A program made the position numbers and the translations under genes. The notes below the pieces were generated by a model, which ran no database searches, was not told the origin of the DNA, and was given only the letters and a program-made list of their open reading frames with translations. Positions 27,170-35,355 of a stretch of DNA of 64,000 nt are shown piece by piece. Every line of letters starts with the position of its first letter. Position 1 is the first letter of the stretch. Source of the DNA: Sphingomonas sp. CCH10-B3 (GTDB lineage: Bacteria; Pseudomonadota; Alphaproteobacteria; Sphingomonadales; Sphingomonadaceae); assembly GCF_001556185.1 (NCBI RefSeq), contig NZ_LSIJ01000105.1, forward strand, positions 80,435 through 144,434. Direction: 5' to 3'.

Positions 27170-27385
27170 CGACCGGTGCGCCGGCAGGTCTCCTGGCTCG
27201 CGGGTCACAGCTTGATGCACGCCTTCCCAGACTTTGCGCCAAAGCGCTGTCCAGTGGCAGCTCCTGTGTTCAGGAGCATGTGCATCGCGCTATCCGCTTA
27301 CAGTTGCAGGGACAGCCACGGATTTGGGAGCAAGCTCCCGCACCGCATTCCCGATTAAGCCCCTTGCGGGGCACCGGCGCGATCA
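27170..27385 (-). promoter_or_regulatory. Cobalamin riboswitch upstream of cobW
   Basis: On the minus strand the B12 box AGCCAGGAGACCTGCC (27183-27198) is preceded by a long structured region containing TGCAACTGTAAGCGG and ends in matching GC-rich P1 arms (GGTGCC at the 5' edge, CCGGCGC at the 3' edge). This is the conserved architecture of adenosylcobalamin-binding riboswitches. It precedes cobW and the whole leftward biosynthetic transcript, giving feedback control by the product. Confidence 0.93.
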
Positions 27386-27422
27386 TTGAAGGGCGGGTTG
27401 CCCCGGTCCTTCGCCGCGCGCT

Positions 27423-27962
27423 CTAGACGAAAATGCCAGCCAAGCCAATTGAAGTTGTTGCTTCATCCTCTTTACGCCATCGCCTTATCTCGGATGGGTT
27501 GGCTGCCAGGCGCTCGATCGCATCGCAGGGATAAGTCCAGAGCGTTATTTCGGTTACGCCTTTTCTGATCCTGGAAGCCCCCGATAGGGCCAAGCGGCCG
27601 TCCTTGGCCCACCGTGTTCGCTCGCGGGACGTGATGCAGAGAATATCCTCGACCTGCCGTTGACTGACAGGCTTGCACGCTATCCGGAAAAGCCGTTTCC
27701 GTATGGCATCGACGAGATCTTCCGCAGCCTGCCTTGAATTCGGATCAAAGACACAACTTTTTCTGGATTTAACGAATGTTCCGTTGGAACGAGCCATCAG
27801 CATCCGGATCGCCGCGTCGCGCTCGCCGTGATGTACGCGAAGCCCGAGCGGCATTCGGACATCAAGATCGATTGAGACGGTGCAGGACTGGTCATCGTGG
27901 CTGAGTATGACGCAACGATCCACGCAGTGACGGTCAGGCAACGACCGAAACCTCGATTTCAT
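27423..27962 (-). CDS. Hypothetical protein between permease and riboswitch
   Basis: 179 residues, no family recognised, no signal peptide or membrane segment. A clean frame starts at MKSRFRSLPDRHCVD with GGAAG 7 nt upstream and overlaps the permease stop by 29 nt, so it is probably translated with it. Features are several Cys residues (CVDRCVIL), a VHHGERDAAIRMLMARSNG segment, CKPVSQRQVEDILCITSRER and a C-terminal EIRRWRKEDE. It belongs to the receptor-permease transcript controlled by riboswitch 2, so a role in cobalt or corrinoid handling is plausible but unsupported. Confidence 0.65.
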   Translation of the reverse strand: MKSRFRSLPDRHCVDRCVILSHDDQSCTVSIDLDVRMPLGLRVHHGERDAAIRMLMARSNGTFVKSRKSCVFDPNSRQAAEDLVDAIRKRLFRIACKPVSQRQVEDILCITSRERTRWAKDGRLALSGASRIRKGVTEITLWTYPCDAIERLAANPSEIRRWRKEDEATTSIGLAGIFV

Positions 27963-28980
27963 CGAACCGCTTCCAGCGATAGATCGCGTAACTCGCCAGC
28001 CAGCAGAACACGAAAAGACCGATGATGGCGAAGCCCAGACCATTGAAATTTTCGCCCAGTTCAGCGGCGACCCGCCATGGCCTACCCGTAAGGGCCAGCT
28101 TGTCGCCAATCAGGGCCAGCGTTTCGATTCCACCAATGACAATCGCCACGATGGCCGAGATCAGGGTAATGGTGATGTTGTAGTAGAGCTTGCGGATCGG
28201 CTTCACGAAGGCCCATTCATAAGCGCCCAGCATCACCACGCCGTCCGCCGTATCGATGAGGGCCATACCGACCGCGAACAGGGCGGGCAGGACCAGGATT
28301 GTCCCGATCGACAGGCCATCGGCGGCCTGGCTGGCCGACATGCCCAGAATGGCAACTTCGGTTGCTGTATCGAACCCAAGCCCGAACAGAAACCCCAGCG
28401 GGGCCATATGCCAGCTTTTGTTCACGAGGCGGAACATCGGCCTGAACAGTCTGGAAAGCAGACCGCGCCCACCCAATAGCAGATCAAGATCGTCCTCGGC
28501 ATAGCTGCCGCCTGCACGAGCATGGGCAAAAGTCCGCCAGACAGAGCGCAGGATGACCAGGTTCATGCCGGCGATCGTGAACAGGAAAAGCGCGGAAATC
28601 ACGGTTGCAATCACGCCACCGATTTCCTTGAAAGCGCCAAACTGCGACAGCGCGCTGGCCGTCACCGCAATGATGATCGATGCTATGGCAATGATTCCGG
28701 AATGCCCGATCGCGAACCAGAATCCGACCGAAACCGGACGCTGCCCGTCCTGCATCAGCTTGCGGGTCACATTGTCGATCGCCGCAATATGATCGGCATC
28801 AACCGCGTGACGCAGGCCCAGCCCCCAGGCAAGCACGGCGGTGCCGAGCATCAACGGCTGTGCATGAAACAGGCTGAATGCCCAGACCCAGACGCCAATG
28901 TTGGCGGCGATCAATCCGGCAAACAAGGCACCAATTCGTCGGCGCAGAGACAGGGACGGCAGTGTCTTCGTGAGGGGCAT
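27934..28980 (-). CDS. High-affinity Ni/Co transporter, NiCoT (HoxN/NixA) family
   Basis: 348 residues with about eight membrane segments. The metal-selectivity motif HAVDADHIAAIDN is in an early helix and LGFDTATEVAILG is the second family signature. In this setting (after a cobalamin-riboswitch-controlled receptor and before the cob operon) cobalt is the likely substrate. The ATG at 28980 is preferred because the preceding open frame is charged and the hydrophobic region follows; its ribosome site is weak. An 81-nt gap separates it from the receptor gene. Confidence 0.88.
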   Translation of the reverse strand: MPLTKTLPSLSLRRRIGALFAGLIAANIGVWVWAFSLFHAQPLMLGTAVLAWGLGLRHAVDADHIAAIDNVTRKLMQDGQRPVSVGFWFAIGHSGIIAIASIIIAVTASALSQFGAFKEIGGVIATVISALFLFTIAGMNLVILRSVWRTFAHARAGGSYAEDDLDLLLGGRGLLSRLFRPMFRLVNKSWHMAPLGFLFGLGFDTATEVAILGMSASQAADGLSIGTILVLPALFAVGMALIDTADGVVMLGAYEWAFVKPIRKLYYNITITLISAIVAIVIGGIETLALIGDKLALTGRPWRVAAELGENFNGLGFAIIGLFVFCWLASYAIYRWKRFDEIEVSVVA

Positions 28981-29061
28981 GATTGGCTCGGCGATTGAGG
29001 AATGAACAAACGAAGGACGGTGCCGCAGACGTGCCGCAGCGCCGCCCATCAAGGGATTTCG

Positions 29062-31098
29062 CTAGAAATTGACCTTTGCGCCAATCCTCACAGTTCGAGG
29101 CTCGACCACGCGGCTCAACCGGCCTTCCACCGGAGCACCTGCATCAAAGGCGGGGATGTAGGACTCGTAATAATAGGCGATGTCCTTGTCTCGGCTGTCG
29201 AAGATGTTCAGCACTTCTCCAAATATCTCGACCTTCTTGCCCTTCCACGCGGCTCGGGCATTCATGACCGTGCTGCCCCGATCCCGGACACTGTTGTCCT
29301 CGACAAGCGGAGAAGGTCCAAGGTGGCGCACCCGAATGCTGGCTTCCCAGGGATCAAGAATGATGGCGGCACCTGCTGAAGCCGCGTTCTCGAATGCATT
29401 GGGGATGTGATCGCCATTGTCGAAGCGCGCATGGCTGGCGGTATAGTTTCCATCAAGCGCAAGCCAAGGGAACGGCCGCCAGAAGGCGACGATTTCATAG
29501 CCATGACGCCCACTGGCACCCGACGGTTCAACAGCATTGGAATCGCCAATGAAACGAAGTTCGCTGCCGACATGCAGCCACCAGTAAGTCGCGGTTAACG
29601 TGACCCCTGAGAATTGAATGCGTCCTCCCAGTTCCTTGCCAATGCCGCGAACCAGAACGGGAACAGGCGTGTCCCTGTTGACCGCACCCCGAACATCATT
29701 GGAATGGAATCCACGGCCCCAGTTGGCGTAGAGTTCAAGATGCGGCGTAACCTGATAGGCGATTGACGCCTTGGGAGAGAGAATCGACGCTGAGCCACTG
29801 CCTTCGCCCAGCGACGCCGCAACAGAATCTCGTGCACGCACGGAATAGTGATAATAGTCCCCGCGAAGACCACCTGTCACACGCAGTCCCGCCAAGGGTT
29901 TCCAAGCGACTTCGCCGTAGAGCGCGGAAGACAATTCCCCGACCCGGTAGTGCCCGAGTGACGCAAGAAATGCGCGGGCAGCCGTTCGATCGACACCAAC
30001 ATTCCCGACGGCGTCGTATCTGTTTTCGGTGCCAAGGCTCACAGCCAGACTGTCAGCGATTTCCCAATGTTTTTGTGCGGACAGCCCGAGGACCCAACGC
30101 CGGTCGAACTGCTTGATCTGCGCGCTTGTGCTATCCGGATCGGTGTAAGTGGGGTTCGAGAACATCGACCAGTCATAAAACTGGGCATAGACATTGGCGC
30201 GCCATGTCGGTTGCTTGACCGCGATGTTAGCCACCAGGCGCGTCGTCTCACCCCGCGCGGAAGGATCTGGAGAGCAGAACACATCCGCACACAACGCCGT
30301 GCCGATAATGCGCTCGGGGATTTGCTCGGTTGGGTGCCATGTCGCCCGGTAGGCATGGAGAGATGCCTCCAATGTGCCCGCACCGGTCGGCATCCTATAT
30401 TTCGCGAACCCCGAGTAGTGGCGCAGACGTTCAGGTTCCTGCCACGGTCCGTCATAGGTCTTGGCCTGGGCGACAAGCGTGAGGTCTCCAGCACCCAGGT
30501 CGTGCAATGTTCCGCCCGCAGCGACGCGGCGCCAACCATATGATCCAGCCTCGGCCGATGCCCATGGCCGGTCATAACCCTTGATGGTCGTCATATAGGC
30601 TGCTCCCGCCAGAGCGAAATCACCGCCATCGGCGCGGTAGGGCCCTTTACGAAAATCCTCCCGGCCCACGATCTCCGGAATGAGCCCGTTGAGGTCGAGA
30701 TAGCCATGACCATGTCCGTGGGTACGAAAGTTCATCTGCACATCATCGATATAAGTACTGAAGTCAGACCCATGGTCGAGGTTGAAACCGCGCAGGAAAT
30801 ACTGGTTGGCTTTGCCGCTCCCCGAATGCTGGGCTGCAACCAGCCCCGGCACCGCTTCCAGCAGTTCGGCCACGCGGAGAAGAGGCCGCACGAGGAGATC
30901 GGCCCCTCCGACGCTTCCTTCGCTCGCTGATTTGGCAGTGCCGATCATGGCCTCACCGCGACCGAAAACCACAATGTCGTTGTCTGCCACGACTGCATCC
31001 GCGCTTGTTTGCGATCCCTTTTCAGAGGTTTCGGCAAAGGCCGGTGTTCCGATACAGATCAGCGGAAGTGCGCTGCTGGTAGTAATGGTCTTGATCAC
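29062..31098 (-). CDS. TonB-dependent outer-membrane receptor (cobalamin/cobalt uptake candidate)
   Basis: 678 residues: signal peptide (MIKTITTSSALPLICIGTPAFA), plug domain (about 50-170; LLRVAELLEAVPGLVAAQHS, then FLRGFNLDHGSDFSTYIDD) and a C-terminal beta-barrel ending in a terminal Phe (GAKVNF). The plug carries THGHGHGYLDLNG, rich in His. The start is a GTG with GGGGGA upstream; an ATG 60 nt earlier exists but precedes no signal peptide. A cobalamin riboswitch lies upstream and a Co permease downstream. The substrate may be a corrinoid (BtuB role) or a cobalt chelate; sequence alone does not decide. Confidence 0.85.
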   Translation of the reverse strand: MIKTITTSSALPLICIGTPAFAETSEKGSQTSADAVVADNDIVVFGRGEAMIGTAKSASEGSVGGADLLVRPLLRVAELLEAVPGLVAAQHSGSGKANQYFLRGFNLDHGSDFSTYIDDVQMNFRTHGHGHGYLDLNGLIPEIVGREDFRKGPYRADGGDFALAGAAYMTTIKGYDRPWASAEAGSYGWRRVAAGGTLHDLGAGDLTLVAQAKTYDGPWQEPERLRHYSGFAKYRMPTGAGTLEASLHAYRATWHPTEQIPERIIGTALCADVFCSPDPSARGETTRLVANIAVKQPTWRANVYAQFYDWSMFSNPTYTDPDSTSAQIKQFDRRWVLGLSAQKHWEIADSLAVSLGTENRYDAVGNVGVDRTAARAFLASLGHYRVGELSSALYGEVAWKPLAGLRVTGGLRGDYYHYSVRARDSVAASLGEGSGSASILSPKASIAYQVTPHLELYANWGRGFHSNDVRGAVNRDTPVPVLVRGIGKELGGRIQFSGVTLTATYWWLHVGSELRFIGDSNAVEPSGASGRHGYEIVAFWRPFPWLALDGNYTASHARFDNGDHIPNAFENAASAGAAIILDPWEASIRVRHLGPSPLVEDNSVRDRGSTVMNARAAWKGKKVEIFGEVLNIFDSRDKDIAYYYESYIPAFDAGAPVEGRLSRVVEPRTVRIGAKVNF

Positions 31099-31281
31099 GA
31101 AATAGTCCCCCGGCGTCTTGCGACGTGGCCGGGGCATACCCGCGCGAACGGGCGACACGCGCGGCGACCGGACGCCATGGGTGGCCGACGCACGTCTCCG
31201 ATGCGACCCCAGCCGCTCGTTCGTCGCTCAGACGGAGTTCACCGTGCCGCAGCCATCCTCTGGACCAAGGCAAGAGCGACC
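31099..31281 (-). other. Leader between riboswitch 2 and receptor gene
   Basis: No gene. Part of it resembles the leader after riboswitch 1, including CGTCGCTCAGACGGAG on the plus strand near 31224. It probably forms the expression platform that exposes or hides the GGGGGA ribosome site of the receptor. Confidence 0.45.
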
Positions 31282-31495
31282 AGACGCCGGCAGGTCTCCT
31301 GGCTCACGGGTCACAGCTTGATGCACGCCTTCCCAGACCTCGCATGATTTAGCGTCCGGCCCAGTGGCTGCCCCTTCAAATGAGGAGCGATGTACATCGC
31401 GCTATCCGCTTACAGTTGCAGAGACAGCCACGGATTTGGAAGCAAGCTTCCGCACCGCATTCCCGATTAAGCCCCTTGCGGGGGGCACCGGCGCG
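31282..31495 (-). promoter_or_regulatory. Cobalamin riboswitch upstream of the TonB receptor
   Basis: It carries the same B12 box (minus strand AGCCAGGAGACCTGCC; 31289-31304) and the same core as riboswitch 1, including a 32-base identical block at 31307-31338 versus 27201-27232. The middle peripheral arm differs. It controls receptor, NiCoT permease and the hypothetical gene. The near-identity of the two points to duplication within the cluster. Confidence 0.93.
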
Positions 31496-31769
31496 ATCAA
31501 TGAAAGCCGGAATGATCCGGTTCTCGATCCCTCGTCTAACTGAAGTGATCGGAAAAGCCAATAACGCTTGGAGCAGGGATTGAATCAACGATTACTGCAT
31601 CCCGCGCCACCATTGCCATTGGCACGGCCAGAGCGCACCAACCGCGCGCACTCGATTTGAATGGCGGGTTTTCACTGAACCTATCGTTGGCCATCGGACT
31701 CCTGTACGACCGGAAGTGGTCGAATCCAGACGTATGGAGGCGGCACTATCTGCGGGTCGGTTCGGCCTG
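31496..31769. other. Gene-free stretch at right edge of the cargo
   Basis: About 270 bases with no supportable gene. It should hold the promoter for the receptor transcript (leftward), but I could not assign -35/-10 elements with confidence. A small inverted repeat CGACC-GGAAGT-GGTCG lies near 31709-31724. The stretch ends exactly at the right 42-bp repeat. Confidence 0.4.
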
Positions 31770-31811
31770 AGCCTGCGCCGCCTTATCCAGAAATCGCGGC
31801 GCTAGGCGGCT
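31770..31811 (+). repeat. 42-bp direct repeat, right cargo boundary
   Basis: Exact copy of 5793-5834. Here it covers the last nine codons and stop of the integrase on the minus strand and, read on the plus strand, the tail of the small HTH gene without the rest of that gene. Confidence 0.85.
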
Positions 31812-33021
31812 TGCGGAAACTGCCTTGCAGGATCTTCGCGCCTGACCGGAGCTGGTCGAGATAGTCGGACCAGCTTTTCATCATGGCCAGCCGCTCTTCC
31901 CAATGCTCGCCACGCGCATAGGCTCGGCGGACGTCATCGGTCTCGGCATGGCCAAGCTGTCGTTCGATGGCGTCGGGATTCCAGTGGCCCTGCTCGTTCA
32001 GCAACGTGCTGGCCATGGCGCGGAAGCCGTGGGCGGTCATCGTCTTGCTGTCGAACCCCATGCGCCGCAGGGCGAGATTGATCGTGTTTTCGCACATGGG
32101 ACGATCCCGTTTGCCTTGGGCCGGGAAGAGGTAACGGCGGTTGCCGCTGATCTCGCGCAGTTCCTCCAGGATGGCGAGCACCTGCCGGGTCAGCGGCACG
32201 CGGTGGGCGACGCGCATCTTGGTTTTCTCGGCGGGGATGGTCCAGACATTCTTGGTCAGGTCAAATTCGGTCCATTCGGCGTGCCTGAGCTCGCCAGGAC
32301 GCACGAAGACGTGAGGGGCGATGCGAAGGGCTGCATGGGTGACTGGATAGCCCGAATAGGCGTCTATTGCCCGAAGTAGCACACCTGCCTCCATCGGGGA
32401 GGTAATGGCCGCCCGATGCGTGACTTTGGGCACAGTAATCGCGCCGCGCAGGTCTGCCGAAATGTCGCGGTCGGCGCGTCCGGTGGCGATGGCATAGCGG
32501 AAGACCTGCCCGCAGGTGCTGCGCAGCCGTCGCGCTGTCTCATAGTGGCCGCGCTTTTCAACCGCGCGCAAGACCGCCAGCAATTCGGGCGCTTTGATCT
32601 CACCAATCTTGCGTGCGCCGATTATGGGGTGGGCGAACTCCAGTAGCCATTTCAGCTTGCCCAAGGTAACTTCCGCGCGGCCTTCCCGGCGGGCTTTGTC
32701 GAGCCATTCCTCGGCAACGGCCTGAAAGCTGTTCACGTTGGCCAGCGGCCCGGTAATCTTGTCGATCTTGCGCTTGGCCGACGGGTTCATGCCATCGGCA
32801 ATCTGCTTCTTGATTTCCAGCCGCTTGGCCCGCGCCTCAGCCAGTGAAACGGTGGGATAGACCCCAAGGGCTGCGGTGGCCCGCTTTTCCCCGAAACGAT
32901 AATCAACCCGCCAGCACCGCTGACCGGCTTTTGTGACGAGCAGGTATAACCCGCCCCCGTCAGAAAGCTTGTAGGGCTTCTCGCGTGCAATTGCCTTTCG
33001 GACGGCCAGATCGGTAAGCAT
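31783..33021 (-). CDS. Tyrosine-type site-specific integrase (P4-like, DUF4102 arm-binding domain)
   Basis: 412 residues. The N-terminal arm-binding domain (LSDGGGLYLLVTKAGQRCW, then GVYPTVSLAEAR) is followed by a SAM-like core-binding domain and the catalytic domain. Catalytic residues are Arg241 in RPGELRHAEW, His331/Arg334 in HGFRAMAS, His358 in LGHAE and the nucleophile Tyr368 in RRAYARGE. The gene points away from the tRNA-Leu 160 bp upstream, the standard position for an element integrated in a tRNA 3' end. All catalytic residues are intact, so it may still be active. Confidence 0.93.
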   Translation of the reverse strand: MLTDLAVRKAIAREKPYKLSDGGGLYLLVTKAGQRCWRVDYRFGEKRATAALGVYPTVSLAEARAKRLEIKKQIADGMNPSAKRKIDKITGPLANVNSFQAVAEEWLDKARREGRAEVTLGKLKWLLEFAHPIIGARKIGEIKAPELLAVLRAVEKRGHYETARRLRSTCGQVFRYAIATGRADRDISADLRGAITVPKVTHRAAITSPMEAGVLLRAIDAYSGYPVTHAALRIAPHVFVRPGELRHAEWTEFDLTKNVWTIPAEKTKMRVAHRVPLTRQVLAILEELREISGNRRYLFPAQGKRDRPMCENTINLALRRMGFDSKTMTAHGFRAMASTLLNEQGHWNPDAIERQLGHAETDDVRRAYARGEHWEERLAMMKSWSDYLDQLRSGAKILQGSFRKPPSAAISG

Positions 33022-33040
33022 GACGCCACCTTTTTGTCGG

Positions 33041-33077
33041 TTTCGATACCGTCAAAAATACCGTCGGATACCGTCAA
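33041..33077 (+). repeat. Arm-type integrase repeats, right copy
   Basis: Three direct copies of ATACCGTC (starting at 33046, 33058 and 33069) lie just upstream of the integrase start. The first 25 bases match the left-end block at 4036-4060 except for one position. Likely arm-type binding sites for the integrase, possibly also its autoregulatory site. Confidence 0.6.
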
Positions 33078-33144
33078 TTGCAACGAATTTGACCGGATGC
33101 GGGTGGACGCGCAAGCCGTCAAAAACCTTTGATTTTGGGGACTT

Positions 33145-33172
33145 CTCCGGACATTTATGGACATGTCCGGAG
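33145..33172 (-). terminator. Hairpin 3' of tRNA-Leu
   Basis: Nine-base arms CTCCGGACA and TGTCCGGAG around a 10-nt loop, directly downstream of the tRNA-Leu gene on its strand. It could end the tRNA transcript, but there is no T-run. It might instead be part of the recombination site. Confidence 0.4.
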
Positions 33173-33179
33173 GAAGCGA

Positions 33180-33266
33180 TGGTGCCCAGAAGAGGACTCG
33201 AACCTCCACGCCCTTGCGAGCGCCAGCACCTGAAGCTGGTGCGTCTACCAATTCCGCCATCTGGGC
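33180..33266 (-). tRNA. tRNA-Leu (anticodon CAG)
   Basis: 87 nt including an encoded CCA. The acceptor stem is GCCCAGA/TCTGGGC, the D-loop has AATTGGTAGACGC, and the anticodon arm CCAGC-TTCAGGT-GCTGG gives CAG. A long variable arm (class II) GGCGCTCGCAAGGGCGT precedes the T-arm GAGGTTCGAGTCCTC. The 3' end faces the island and integrase, consistent with use as an attachment site that keeps the gene intact. Confidence 0.96.
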
Positions 33267-33411
33267 CCCAGAAGACTTATTCGTCAGGTAGGCCGCGCGC
33301 TCTAGGGGAGCGGTGGCGGCATTGTCAATAAGCCATCGCCACGCTTGGCTCTTGCCGTTTTTCGGGCAGGGCGGCATGGGAGCCGCAGCGAGATCAAGCC
33401 CGAGGAACGGC

Positions 33412-34344
33412 ATGAACGACAAGCTGGTGACGTTGATCGGTGGCGGCGGGTTTCTGGGCCGCTATGTCGCACAGGCATTGCTCGAACAGGGCGCGCGCGT
33501 CCGCATCGCCCAGCGCAACCCGAAAGGCGCGCTTTTCCTGCGGCCGCTCGGCGGGCTCGGCCAGATGCAGTTTGTCGCGGCCGATATCCGCAAGCCCGAA
33601 TCGATCGCGCGCGCGGTCCAGGGCAGCGACGGCGTCGTCAATCTGGTCGGCATCCTGAAAGGCAACTTCGAGTCGATCCAGGCGCGCGGCGCGGGTGACT
33701 TGGCTACAGCCGCCGCAGCGACCGGCGCTAGCGCGCTGGTTCATATCTCGGCAATTGGCGCCGACGCTGCTTCGGCATCCGCCTATGGCCGCAGCAAGGG
33801 CGAAGGCGAGGCCGCGGTCCTCGGCGCTTTCCCGGCTGCCACGATCCTGCGTCCCTCGATCGTGTTCGGGCGCGAGGACCAGTTCGTCAATCGCTTCGCG
33901 GCGATGATTGCCTCGGCGCCTGCCGTGCCGGTGGTGCGCGGCGTCACCAAATTCCAGCCAGTCTATGTTGGCGATGTGGCGCGCGCGGTGGTGGCGGCGC
34001 TGGCAGCACCGGGCCAATATGGCGGGCGGACCTTCGAGCTTGGTGGCCCCGATGTCCTGTCGATGCGTGGCCTGATCGACTGGATCGCGGCGCAAACCGG
34101 GCAGCGCCCGACGATCATCGACCTGCCCGATGCGATTTCGGCAATGATCGCCACCTTCGGCTTCCTGCCCGGCGCACCGATTACCCGTGACCAGTGGACG
34201 ATGCTCCAGCGCGATAATGTTGTTGCCCCCGGCGCGGCGGGGCTGGAAGCATTCGGCATTACCCCGACGCCGCTCGACACGGTCGCGCCGGGCTGGCTGG
34301 TCCAGTATCGCCGCAACGGTCGCTTTACGACCCAGACCGCCTGA
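33412..34344 (+). CDS. NAD(P)-binding Rossmann protein, complex I NDUFA9-like
   Basis: 310 residues. The N-terminal dinucleotide motif is LVTLIGGGGFLGRYVAQALL; VVNLVGILKGNFESIQARGA, then HISAIGAD and AYGRSKGEGE follow. This is an atypical short-chain reductase branch shared with the mitochondrial NDUFA9 subunit and common in alphaproteobacteria. The start at 33412 has AGGAA upstream; the 99 nt of open frame before it have no ribosome site. Function in bacteria is uncertain: a quinone- or respiratory-linked assembly factor, or a sugar-nucleotide-like dehydrogenase. Confidence 0.85.
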   Translation: MNDKLVTLIGGGGFLGRYVAQALLEQGARVRIAQRNPKGALFLRPLGGLGQMQFVAADIRKPESIARAVQGSDGVVNLVGILKGNFESIQARGAGDLATAAAATGASALVHISAIGADAASASAYGRSKGEGEAAVLGAFPAATILRPSIVFGREDQFVNRFAAMIASAPAVPVVRGVTKFQPVYVGDVARAVVAALAAPGQYGGRTFELGGPDVLSMRGLIDWIAAQTGQRPTIIDLPDAISAMIATFGFLPGAPITRDQWTMLQRDNVVAPGAAGLEAFGITPTPLDTVAPGWLVQYRRNGRFTTQTA

Positions 34345-34395
34345 CCGGCGCGTATTTCGACATCACACCGCGGCGACAGCCGCCTTGGGGGCTGC

Positions 34396-35205
34396 GTGAA
34401 CGATATCCTGACCATCATCCTGCTCGGCATTGTCGAGGGGATCACCGAATTCCTGCCGGTTTCCTCGACAGGTCATCTGATTCTGGCGGGCGCGCTGCTC
34501 GGCTATGACGATGGCAAGTGGCAGCTGTTCAACATCGTGATCCAGCTCGGCTCGATTCTGGCCGTGGTCGTGCTTTACTGGCGCACCTTTTGGGCGGTGA
34601 TGCAGGGGCTGATCAAGGGTGAGGCGGGCGCGGTCAAGTTCGTGACCAATTTGCTGATCGCCTTTGTACCGGCGGTCATCATCGGCCTGGCGTTTCGCAA
34701 GCAGATCGAGGCGCTGCTGCTCAATCCGATTGTCGTTGCAGTTGCGCTGATCGCGGGCGGTATCGCGATTCTGGTGATCGAGCGAGTGGTGAAGCCCGGC
34801 GAAGCCAAGGGGATTTCGGGGATCCCGGCGCGGACCGCGCTCGGCATCGGCGTGCTGCAATGCCTTGCGATGATTCCGGGGGTCAGCCGGTCGGGGGCGA
34901 CCATCCTCGGCGCGCTCAGCTTGGGCGTCGAACGGCGCACGGCGGCGGAATTCAGCTTTTTCCTCGCGATCCCGACGATGCTCGGCGCCAGCGTGGTCGA
35001 ACTGGCAAGCCACCGCGACACGCTGACGGCGGCCAATGGCGTCGGGATCGGTGGGATTGCGCTTGGCTTTGTCGTCTCGTTCGCCGTCGCGGTGCTGGTG
35101 GTGCGCTGGTTCGTCGGCATCGTCGGCAAATATGGGTTCGGCCCGTTCGCCTGGTATCGGATCATCGTCGGCAGCGCGGCGCTGGTGTGGCTGCTGGCCA
35201 GATAG
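34396..35205 (+). CDS. uppP: Undecaprenyl-diphosphate phosphatase
   Basis: 269 residues, polytopic. It carries the two BacA/UppP active-site motifs: EGITEFLPVSSTGHL near the N-terminus and PGVSRSGATI in the second half. It recycles the lipid carrier for peptidoglycan and other surface polymers and gives bacitracin tolerance. It starts at GTG. Confidence 0.95.
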   Translation: MNDILTIILLGIVEGITEFLPVSSTGHLILAGALLGYDDGKWQLFNIVIQLGSILAVVVLYWRTFWAVMQGLIKGEAGAVKFVTNLLIAFVPAVIIGLAFRKQIEALLLNPIVVAVALIAGGIAILVIERVVKPGEAKGISGIPARTALGIGVLQCLAMIPGVSRSGATILGALSLGVERRTAAEFSFFLAIPTMLGASVVELASHRDTLTAANGVGIGGIALGFVVSFAVAVLVVRWFVGIVGKYGFGPFAWYRIIVGSAALVWLLAR

Positions 35206-35355
35206 ATCCGAAACGGACTTATCGGACGCACAGTTGTCGCAAAAATATTGCCGTCGGGTGAAGTCGGCGAGCCATTAAGTCAGTAATATTGTCTTACTGG
35301 TCATTCTTTGCGTGACTCAATCGCCTTAGGGGCATAAAACTGCGCGCGAAGGTGA

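Noticed and set aside
29407..30575. Several open frames opposite or out of frame with the TonB receptor
   Set aside because: All lie inside the receptor gene and lack ribosome sites. The receptor frame has plug and barrel features throughout.
33145..33172. Hairpin 3' of the tRNA as the recombination core
   Set aside because: No matching sequence was seen at the left end, so it was kept only as a weak terminator candidate.
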